From SZUA-359 sp039809125 (GTDB lineage Bacteria; Patescibacteriota; Saccharimonadia; Saccharimonadales; Saccharimonadaceae), in assembly GCA_039809125.1 (NCBI GenBank), contig JBDHUM010000012.1, forward strand, positions 1-28,955: a DNA stretch of 28,955 bases, given 5' to 3'. Numbering within the stretch: the stretch's first letter is position 1; each line of letters begins with the position of its first letter. The notes under the pieces were generated by a model. The model was not told the DNA's origin and ran no database searches. It saw nothing but the letters and a program-made list of their open reading frames with translations. A program made the translations under genes and the position numbers. Positions 23,147-28,955 of this stretch are shown here, piece after piece.

Positions 23147-24655
23147 TTAAAATATTTCACGATATATAGATTTGGTCGTCTCGTCGATCTCTAATCTAAG
23201 CTGAGGAAACGGTATCCCCTCACGAGCCGTAATCGCTTCAAGACTCCAAAACACTCGCTCGCTCAACCCAAGGCCACAGGCTGGCGGCATGCCATATTCA
23301 AGCGCCTCAACATAGTCGATATCAAGCATCTGTGCTTCATCATCGCCAGCATCGCGCAATTTCTGTTGATCAGCAAATCGACCGAGCTGGTCAATTGGAT
23401 CGTTAAGTTCCGAAAAAGCTTTGCACATTTCGCTACCACCAAACACCAAGTTAAACTGCTCGGTCAACTTATCGTTAGCTTCTTGGGTTTTGGCAAGTGG
23501 CTGCATAAACACCGGAATATCAATTAAAAAAGCGGGGCCAGCAAGTGTTTTTCGATACTTTTTCCAAAGCTTATCAAGACTGCGAATGCGATTATCTTGT
23601 TTTTCTACCTCGACACCACATTCATGAAGTTTCGCTTGAATAGTTTCCATTGATGACTCAAAGACATCGATATCATACTGCTCTTTTAACACATTAATAA
23701 AGCTAATCTGCGGAAAATGTGTGCCATCAGAACCAAAATCAACCGTCTGCTCGTGAGCCAAGCTGAACCGACGAGTACCCCATGTTTCATCACAGATAAA
23801 ACGAATCATTCGTTCAGTTAACTCCATACCCATCTTCCAGTCAGCATATGCCCAATACCATTCCATAGCATTATGCTCAGGAAGATGCTCTTCGGTATAA
23901 TTCTCATTTCGAAATCTAGCTCCAATATCAAATACTTTTTCAAAACCACCCACTAGGAGCCGCTTTAATGGTAGCTCATGACTAATGCGCAGATAAAAAT
24001 CTTGGTCCAATGCATCCATATGTGTTACGAAAGGATTAGCATCTGCCCCTCCTGCTGTATTCTCGAGAACCGTATTGTTGATTTCTATAAATCCTTCTCG
24101 TTGAAGAAATTCACGCGTCGCTCGCCAAAACTTACTGCGCCTAACGAAACGATCTCGCACATCGAGATTCACATTCATATCAACGTATCGACGACGAAAC
24201 CGCTCTTCTTTATTTGTCAGCGTTTCAGGCAACGGGCGCAAGGCTTTTGTTAGTAGTCGAAGCTCGCGAACAGCCACAGATTTCTCACCAGTTTGAGTTG
24301 TCACCATTGTGCCAGTAGCCTGCACAAAATCACCGCTATCGAGTAAGCGCAGTTGCATCATACCTAATACGCCGCGGGAACTTTCAAGTTCAGCCACATC
24401 GCTAGCCTGTAAGTAAAGTTGTACAGTACCGCTCGTATCGCGTAACTTGATAAAAGCAAGTTTACCGAAACTGCGAATCGACTCGATTCTTCCCACTACG
24501 CTAATCTCTTTGTCAGTTAATTCATCATATTTGGCCACGACTTCAGCGCAGGTATGTGTTCGTTTTGAGTCAGCCGGATACGGGCTCACTCCTAATTGCT
24601 GAAGCTCAGCTAATTTACGTAGTCGTTCGTCTCGATAATCTTTCAGTGTTGCCAT
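23147..24655 (-). CDS. lysS: Lysyl-tRNA synthetase, class II (divergent)
   Basis: The 502-residue enzyme charges tRNA-Lys. It has an N-terminal OB-fold anticodon-binding domain (about 50-140), the LysRS-type linker LTNKEERFRRRYVDM (146-160) and the class II core. Motif 2 (about 248-268) reads FRNENYTEEHLPEHNAMEWY instead of the usual RNEG...HNPEFTMLE, and motif 3 reads GLGLSERVF (461-469) instead of GxGIDR. The essential Arg residues appear kept, so it is probably active. Its relatives are expected among CPR bacteria. The gene has two predicted promoters, one giving a leader of about 120 bases and one leaderless. AspRS or AsnRS are related class IIb enzymes, but the linker and length favour LysRS. 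Confidence 0.9.
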   Translation of the reverse strand: MATLKDYRDERLRKLAELQQLGVSPYPADSKRTHTCAEVVAKYDELTDKEISVVGRIESIRSFGKLAFIKLRDTSGTVQLYLQASDVAELESSRGVLGMMQLRLLDSGDFVQATGTMVTTQTGEKSVAVRELRLLTKALRPLPETLTNKEERFRRRYVDMNVNLDVRDRFVRRSKFWRATREFLQREGFIEINNTVLENTAGGADANPFVTHMDALDQDFYLRISHELPLKRLLVGGFEKVFDIGARFRNENYTEEHLPEHNAMEWYWAYADWKMGMELTERMIRFICDETWGTRRFSLAHEQTVDFGSDGTHFPQISFINVLKEQYDIDVFESSMETIQAKLHECGVEVEKQDNRIRSLDKLWKKYRKTLAGPAFLIDIPVFMQPLAKTQEANDKLTEQFNLVFGGSEMCKAFSELNDPIDQLGRFADQQKLRDAGDDEAQMLDIDYVEALEYGMPPACGLGLSERVFWSLEAITAREGIPFPQLRLEIDETTKSIYREIF

Positions 24656-24661
24656 TACTTA

Positions 24662-24721
24662 TTAGTATAGCAGAGATGAGGACACCTGAGACTGGATTAT
24701 GGAAACTCTCGTAACCTTCAT
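24662..24721 (-). CDS. Possible 19-codon upstream ORF in the lysS leader
   Basis: An ATG at 24721 opens a 19-codon frame that ends in TAA at 24662-24664, 6 bases before the lysS ATG. AAGG lies about 8 bases upstream of its start. It would be present only on the long transcript from the distal lysS promoter. The peptide has no run of Lys codons, so classical attenuation is not indicated. It may be a chance ORF. Confidence 0.2.
   Translation of the reverse strand: MKVTRVSIIQSQVSSSLLY
24664..24672 (-). promoter_or_regulatory. Proximal lysS promoter, extended -10, leaderless
   Basis: TGCTATACT lies 8 bases from the lysS ATG. The 15-base context TCTGCTATACTAATA is identical to that upstream of prfB. 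Confidence 0.75.
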
Positions 24722-24774
24722 ATTGGAAACCTTACTTCCTGCCCTACGTGTCGCAGCCACTATCCCACCGTAAT
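24673..24774 (-). other. Leader region of lysS, possibly structured RNA
   Basis: Between the distal -10 box and the proximal promoter lie about 100 transcribed bases of unusual composition. GATTACGG near the expected 5' end can pair with CCATAATC about 65 bases later, and GACAC can pair with a later GTGTC outside that stem, which together would be a pseudoknot-like arrangement or two alternative folds. It does not show the T-box, SRP, RNase P or tmRNA consensus that I know. It could be a cis-regulatory leader or a small RNA. Confidence 0.4.
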
Positions 24775-24780
24775 CTTACT

Positions 24781-24809
24781 ATTATATCATAAAACAGGCT
24801 TTATTACAA
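24781..24809 (-). promoter_or_regulatory. Distal lysS promoter
   Basis: TTGTAA (24804-24809), a 17-base spacer and TATAAT (24781-24786) with TGA extension lie on the minus strand. Transcription would start near 24774 and cross a leader of about 120 bases before lysS. Confidence 0.82.
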
Positions 24810-24838
24810 GGAATACCACCATGCTACGATACCAATGC

Positions 24839-25294
24839 TCAGTTTATTGATTTCACTGTGTACACTACACTAGCCTTTGGCGTTGTAATCGTCACTTTTT
24901 CACCAACTTTTTTACCCAATAGCGCCTGGCCAATCGGTGATTCGTTACTAATTTTTCCATCGAGAGGGTTAGCTTCTACCGGCCCAACCAAAGTATAGAC
25001 AACTTCTTTTTTGTCACTCTTGAGCGTTACTGTGCTGCCTAATGATACGCTGCCGCCCTTTTTAGTCCTTAGGTCTTCGGCATTCATCAAAATATCTTCA
25101 ATTTCGGCAATCCTGGTTTCAACCAAACCCTGCTCTTCACGAGCAGCGTCATACTCAGCATTTTCGCTTAGATCTCCATAATCTCGCGCGGTTGCAATTT
25201 TGTCGGCAATCTCGCCGCGACGACTTTTAAGGTGCTCTAGTTCAATTTCGAGCTCTTGTCGGCCAGTAGCTGTGATTTGATATAATTTTTTCAT
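24839..25294 (-). CDS. greA: Transcription elongation factor GreA
   Basis: The 151-residue factor rescues backtracked RNA polymerase by stimulating transcript cleavage. The N-terminal antiparallel coiled coil (about 1-72) includes ATARDYGDLSENAEYDAAREEQ, whose acidic tip residues coordinate the catalytic metal. The C-terminal FKBP-like domain includes the ISNESPIGQALLGKKVGE block. Length is close to E. coli GreA (158). The ATG has AAGGAGAG (25306-25313) 11 bases upstream. It follows proS by 79 bases that contain a terminator-like hairpin. Confidence 0.95.
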   Translation of the reverse strand: MKKLYQITATGRQELEIELEHLKSRRGEIADKIATARDYGDLSENAEYDAAREEQGLVETRIAEIEDILMNAEDLRTKKGGSVSLGSTVTLKSDKKEVVYTLVGPVEANPLDGKISNESPIGQALLGKKVGEKVTITTPKASVVYTVKSIN

Positions 25295-25321
25295 TGATTA
25301 GTTTTCTCTCCTTAGTCATGT

Positions 25322-25366
25322 TAAAACACGGGTGGCCCAAGTCTAATGGCACTTACGCTTCCCGTG
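25322..25366 (-). terminator. Terminator-like hairpin between proS and greA
   Basis: CACGGG (25366-25361) pairs with CCCGTG (25332-25327), and the stem is followed by TTTTA on the minus strand. The 28-base loop can form a smaller inner stem. The short stem and short T tract make it a weak or conditional terminator, perhaps reducing read-through from proS to greA. Confidence 0.4.
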
Positions 25367-25373
25367 CAAACAA

Positions 25374-26612
25374 TTACTTTAGCTTAGCAAGCAGCTCATC
25401 ACGTGTCAATACACTCATCTCACCACTGGCGCGATCGGTATATTCAAAGGTTCCTGACTCAACACCGCGGTCGCTCACCGTCACCCGGCTTGGCATTCCC
25501 ATTAGTTCAGCATCGGCAAATTTTGCTCCTGCTCGCTCATCTCGGTCGTCATACACTACTTCAACTCCTGCCGCCACTAAGTCGTCATATAGTTCATCGG
25601 CTTTTTTGCCACCATTTTCACCAATCGATACTAAATGAACAGCAAATGGCGCAATCTGTGCTGGCCAAACTATTCCTTTTTCGTCAGCCGATTTCTCGAC
25701 CACAACTCCCATTACTCGCGTAATTCCTATGCCATAGCTACCGATATGAAGTGACTGCCGCTGACCAGTTTTGTTGGTATAAAATAGCCCCATTTCATCG
25801 GTTTTTTGGGTTCCAAAATTGAAGATATTACCAACTTCGGCTGTCTTGAGCTTTTCAAGTTCATCACGCGAAACACCTAGTTCTTTAATGGCATCATCTA
25901 TCACTTCTTCGTTAACGGCAATGTTTTTTTCACGGTGCAGATAAATAAAGTCCTCGCCCGCATCGCAAATCGTTTGAAACTCATGACTAAATTTAGTAAA
26001 CGCACCGCCACTAGCAAAAGTAATGTAGGTACTATCACCAATTCCGAGACGCTCATATACACGCTTATAGGCATCGATTGCTCTCTGATAATACTGCTCT
26101 AGATCCTCTTTACTGGAATGAAACGAATACATGTCTTTCATGACGAATTCGCGACCGCGCATAATACCGCTTTTTGCTCGAACTTCGTTTCGCAGCTTAT
26201 TTTGAAACTGGTAGAGACTGACTGGCAGATCTTTATAGCTTTCTATATAGTGTCTCATCATTTCAACAATTGGCTCCTCGTGACTCCAACCAAAACCAAC
26301 TTCCGTTTCATCTTGGAGTTTTGATTTAAACCAGATATCAACAATCTCATCATCCCACCGTCCAGTTTTCTCCCACACATCCTTGCGCTGCAAACTGCTC
26401 ATAATTAGCTCATTGCTATCGATTGCGTTCATTTCCTCGCGAACAATTTGTTTAATCTTTTCAACTACACGCATACCAAGCGGCAAGTATGAATATACAC
26501 CAGCCATTTCTTTGTGCACATAACCAGCACGTATTAGAAGCTGTGCATTTTTGGCAACTTCATCTGCCGGTGCATCCCGCAGAGTCTTGGTAAAAAGTTT
26601 CGACATTCGCAT
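25374..26612 (-). CDS. proS: Prolyl-tRNA synthetase, short form without editing insert
   Basis: The protein has 412 residues from the ATG at 26612 (MRMSKLF...), which matches the usual start of bacterial ProRS; a further ATG at 26624 lies within the likely -10. The class II core is present, with motif 2 including RNEVRAKSGIMRGREFVMKDMYSFH, motif 3 near GSYGIGITRVMG and the C-terminal anticodon domain. The INS domain of about 180 residues that E. coli ProRS (572) uses to hydrolyse Ala-tRNA-Pro is missing; motif 2 and motif 3 are joined by a short linker. Such short enzymes occur in alphaproteobacteria and CPR. The gene follows the CPBP protease gene. A stand-alone YbaK/ProXp deacylase elsewhere may supply editing. 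Confidence 0.95.
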   Translation of the reverse strand: MRMSKLFTKTLRDAPADEVAKNAQLLIRAGYVHKEMAGVYSYLPLGMRVVEKIKQIVREEMNAIDSNELIMSSLQRKDVWEKTGRWDDEIVDIWFKSKLQDETEVGFGWSHEEPIVEMMRHYIESYKDLPVSLYQFQNKLRNEVRAKSGIMRGREFVMKDMYSFHSSKEDLEQYYQRAIDAYKRVYERLGIGDSTYITFASGGAFTKFSHEFQTICDAGEDFIYLHREKNIAVNEEVIDDAIKELGVSRDELEKLKTAEVGNIFNFGTQKTDEMGLFYTNKTGQRQSLHIGSYGIGITRVMGVVVEKSADEKGIVWPAQIAPFAVHLVSIGENGGKKADELYDDLVAAGVEVVYDDRDERAGAKFADAELMGMPSRVTVSDRGVESGTFEYTDRASGEMSVLTRDELLAKLK

Positions 26613-26622
26613 AACACTTATC

Positions 26623-26628
26623 ATTGTA
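26623..26628 (-). promoter_or_regulatory. Possible -10 box of proS
   Basis: TACAAT lies 10 bases before the ATG at 26612. There is no TGn extension or good -35. Read-through from the uppS-rseP-CPBP unit is also possible. Confidence 0.35.
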
Positions 26629-26662
26629 CCGTTTTTGTATCTAGCTTACTAGGTGTAATTCG

Positions 26663-27448
26663 CTAAGCATTCGCTTGTATTACAAACAATAAGTAAAAAG
26701 CTAGTCCGTTTTTTAACATATGCATTACAATTGTTGGCCAAATTGTGCCGCTAATTTCACGCACCGCACACATCGCAATACTTAAGGCAAACACATTGAT
26801 TGCCACATTCCACTGCATATGAGCTAGACCAAATAATGCGCTCACGATCAGTGCAGTTACGATTGTATTAACACCATAGCTGCGTAACTTACCATACAAG
26901 TAACCTCGAAAAATAATTTCTTCGATTATCGGCGCTACTACCACAAATAGAAAGAACACTTGCAGTAACTCACCCGATGTCGGTGAATGAATACCAACCT
27001 CCTGCGTTTGTTGCATATTCACCCACGGCAGTATAAGTGCCGCAATCCACACAAAAATAACTGCCAACAAAAAGTACACTACTAAACCAGCAATCGCCAG
27101 GGGATAGTCCCGCCACTCCATCATTCGATCAAGTCCTACAACTTTTGTGAGTCTCTCTACCTTTCCTTTTGCAAACAACCGCGGTATTCCGACCAGTAGG
27201 CCAAACATAACAACGTAAATCAATGTGCCAAGCAGTATGGTGCCAGAGTTTGAATTAATCCACGATGATGTAATCAATCCAACCTGCATACTCCCATACA
27301 CGAATGCAGCCACAACTACCTGGGACAGTACGAAGCAAACCGCAACCCACAAACACACCATGAATACTTTAAGGTATCTATTTACCTTCACTGACGGACG
27401 CGCAGCATGCAACTTTCGTGCAGTACTACTTGAAGAATTTACCGACAT
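26663..27448 (-). CDS. CPBP-family intramembrane metalloprotease
   Basis: The protein has 261 residues from the ATG at 27448; a TTG at 27469 is also in frame but gives a longer overlap. It is a multi-pass membrane protein of the CAAX protease/bacteriocin-processing (CPBP, Abi) family. The motifs are EEIIFRG (Glu176, Glu177, Arg181), FGLAH with His210, and a later His243 (VMHMLKN). The family includes eukaryotic Rce1, but most bacterial members have unknown substrates, with roles in peptide maturation or self-immunity. The N-terminal 20 residues are Ser/Ala-rich and basic. The start overlaps the end of rseP by 23 bases, so the two intramembrane proteases are coupled. No bacteriocin gene is nearby. 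Confidence 0.87.
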   Translation of the reverse strand: MSVNSSSSTARKLHAARPSVKVNRYLKVFMVCLWVAVCFVLSQVVVAAFVYGSMQVGLITSSWINSNSGTILLGTLIYVVMFGLLVGIPRLFAKGKVERLTKVVGLDRMMEWRDYPLAIAGLVVYFLLAVIFVWIAALILPWVNMQQTQEVGIHSPTSGELLQVFFLFVVVAPIIEEIIFRGYLYGKLRSYGVNTIVTALIVSALFGLAHMQWNVAINVFALSIAMCAVREISGTIWPTIVMHMLKNGLAFYLLFVIQANA

Positions 27449-28592
27449 CTGCAATCGTGATAAGTACAATCACGCCAATTAGCGCCATCATTCCGTAGCC
27501 AACAATTTGCTCTTCGCGTTTTTTAGTAAGCGGTCGTTTCATCGCCCGATATACTGCAATCAAAAACCATCGTCCACCATCGAGTCCCGGAATCGGTAGT
27601 GTGTTAAGCACGGCAAGTGATAACGAAATTATCGCTGTTATGAGCAAAATATAAATCGGTCCCTGCTGTACCATGCTTGGCAAAATCACACCAAGTAATC
27701 CTACTGGTCCCGCCACGCTCGAGCTAGCTTTGTCAATCTTTTCGTCGGCCTGCTGTTGTGTCGACTGATTAGGGCTTAGTTTTTGAAAAACACCAGAAAA
27801 GAAGTTGGCAGCCATATCACCCACGCTCTGTAATGTCAGCCAGCTAAGCTGTGCCGTTAGCCCAACACCTACAATTGGCGCTGACCATGTCGATCGATAT
27901 GATTCAAACTGAAACGCGCTTGCTCCCAAATACCCTTCATTACCGTTTCGCTCGGCGCGTAGCATTACCTCGGCCGTGTTTTTTTGTCCATCACGCTCGT
28001 ATCCAATTGTAATGTTTTTTCCCTTATTTGCCTCTGTAATACTGGGTAGATCAGTCGCTGACGTTAATGCCTTGCCCGCGACAGTCAGAAGTTTATCGTC
28101 TACTCGCAGACCGGCTTTTTCTGCCGGCGAATCACTTGCAATGTAGTTAACAAACGGTGTCTTAGCTGTGTGAACCGAGTCGCTTGCGATCATAAATTGA
28201 TTGTCAATAATTTTAGGAACACCGAACAGTGCAAGTACAGTAAAAATTGCTACTGCTGCCAACCAATTCATCACCACTCCAGCCAGCAGTATTTTAGTTT
28301 TAACCCAAAAACTAGCACCACCAAAGTCGCCTTTTTTGCCGTCATCTTCGTCATGCTCGCCTTGCAACTTTACAAATCCACCCAGCGGCAGCCAATTGAT
28401 CGAGTACAGAACACTACTACCAAGTACACTTTTCTTCACTTTTTTGCCCCACGCCTTTGGCGGAAAACCAACACCAAATTCTTCAACTACCACGCCGTTA
28501 CGACGCGCCACAATCCCATGTCCAAGTTCGTGAATTACCACCAAGACAGTCAAAATAATAATCCCTGCTAATACGCCAAGCAAAAGCTCCAT
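27426..28592 (-). CDS. rseP: Site-2 intramembrane metalloprotease RseP
   Basis: The 388-residue zinc protease cleaves membrane-spanning anti-sigma factors or signal-peptide remnants. HELGH at 21-25 gives the zinc ligands and the catalytic Glu in the first membrane helix. The third ligand is Asp338 in GLDGGR near the C-terminus. One PDZ domain (about 145-225) lies between, compared with two in E. coli RseP. The ATG directly abuts the uppS stop codon (TAGATG) with GGAGGG just upstream. In many bacteria rseP lies in a uppS-cdsA-dxr-rseP-proS string; here cdsA and dxr are absent. No sigma/anti-sigma pair is in the window. Confidence 0.95.
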   Translation of the reverse strand: MELLLGVLAGIIILTVLVVIHELGHGIVARRNGVVVEEFGVGFPPKAWGKKVKKSVLGSSVLYSINWLPLGGFVKLQGEHDEDDGKKGDFGGASFWVKTKILLAGVVMNWLAAVAIFTVLALFGVPKIIDNQFMIASDSVHTAKTPFVNYIASDSPAEKAGLRVDDKLLTVAGKALTSATDLPSITEANKGKNITIGYERDGQKNTAEVMLRAERNGNEGYLGASAFQFESYRSTWSAPIVGVGLTAQLSWLTLQSVGDMAANFFSGVFQKLSPNQSTQQQADEKIDKASSSVAGPVGLLGVILPSMVQQGPIYILLITAIISLSLAVLNTLPIPGLDGGRWFLIAVYRAMKRPLTKKREEQIVGYGMMALIGVIVLITIADVGKFFK

Positions 28593-28955
28593 CTACCCTC
28601 CAAATCTTCGGTTGCGTCGGTTATATTCTTTTAGTATAGCGTTTACATCGTCTTTTGTCATCTCTGGCCAATTTTTGTCGATAAACACCAACTCACTGTA
28701 AGCACTACGCCATAGCATAAAACCACTGAGTCTTTTTTCGCCGCTCGTACGCACCACCACATCACAGGGAGGAATCTCTGGCGCATACAGTTGAGTAGCT
28801 ATCAAATCTGGTGTAATTTCCTCCGGCTTAATATCCGCCTGAACAATTTTTTTAATCGCATCAACGACCTCCGCATGACCACCATAATTGAGACAAACCC
28901 CAAGCACTGCTTTTGTATTTGATGCAGTTTTCGACTCAGCCTCGCGTATCACCTG
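28593..28955 (-). CDS. uppS: Undecaprenyl diphosphate synthase UppS (C-terminal part; cut by window edge)
   Basis: The last 120 codons of a cis-prenyltransferase lie here; its start is beyond the right edge. Motifs seen are NYGGHAEVVDAI, the diphosphate-binding RTSGEKRLSGFMLWRSAYSEL block and a C-terminal NRRNRRFGG. The enzyme extends farnesyl diphosphate with isopentenyl diphosphate to C55 undecaprenyl diphosphate, the wall-precursor carrier. UppP, encoded elsewhere in this window, dephosphorylates the product. It is followed without a gap by rseP. Confidence 0.95.
   Translation of the reverse strand, partial: QVIREAESKTASNTKAVLGVCLNYGGHAEVVDAIKKIVQADIKPEEITPDLIATQLYAPEIPPCDVVVRTSGEKRLSGFMLWRSAYSELVFIDKNWPEMTKDDVNAILKEYNRRNRRFGG

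Noticed and set aside
24673..24774. T-box, SRP RNA, RNase P or tmRNA in the lysS leader
   Set aside because: None of the defining consensus elements I know (T-box AGGGUGG..., SRP GGAAGGAAGCAGCC-type loop, RNase P or tmRNA cores) could be found on either strand.
1..28955. UGA recoded as an amino acid
   Set aside because: murD, ftsE, pyrD, the ABC ATPase and the bactofilin-like gene end in TGA, mostly within ATGA-type overlaps or directly before the next unit, and an RF2 gene is present.
1..28955. tRNA, rRNA, CRISPR array, prophage or insertion sequence
   Set aside because: No cloverleaf-like, repeat-spacer or transposase signals were found; all intergenic gaps are short and explained by promoters and leaders.

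Overview
The window is gene-dense and bacterial. It carries 21 protein genes, every one on the minus strand, so the text below reads from high to low coordinates. I see no tRNA, rRNA, CRISPR array or insertion sequence. No gene-free stretch exceeds 300 bases; the longest is the 183-base lysS leader at 24656-24838. Gene content suggests a Patescibacteria/CPR member, most likely Saccharibacteria (TM7). The reasons are a prolyl-tRNA synthetase without the editing insert, a divergent LysRS, a Gly-tailed DUF2207 protein, FtsEX beside a coiled-coil CHAP hydrolase, and many leaderless genes. The placement is inference. TGA ends several genes in ATGA overlaps and an RF2 gene is present, so UGA is a stop; this argues against the Gracilibacteria/Absconditabacteria code.

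Layout from the right edge: a partial uppS, then rseP and a CPBP-family protease, then proS and greA. Next come lysS with an unusual leader, an unrecognised membrane-anchored protein, and a cell-envelope operon (DUF2207 protein, uppP, bactofilin-like membrane protein, MacB/LolD-type ABC ATPase and permease). A small unknown gene with a near-consensus promoter follows, then serS-pyrD, hpf, and the operon secA-M16 peptidase-murD-murL. The left part holds prfB, the division/wall-remodelling pair ftsE-ftsX, a PcsB-like CHAP hydrolase, a CtpA-type S41 protease and an orphan response regulator. A strong promoter then points off the left edge.

The common theme is the envelope. UppS and UppP make and recycle the undecaprenyl carrier. 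MurD plus MurL look like the alternative route to D-glutamate in peptidoglycan, in which L-Glu is ligated and then epimerised on the UDP-precursor. FtsEX with the CHAP protein would control wall cleavage at division. SecA, RseP, CtpA, M16 and CPBP proteins handle export and proteolysis.

The most notable observations are the murD-murL pair, a set of extended -10 promoters placed 6-9 bases before start codons (leaderless mRNAs), a class-2-like dihydroorotate dehydrogenase with a class-1-type catalytic Cys, and the two-promoter lysS leader. All functional statements rest on reading motifs by eye; no database search was run.
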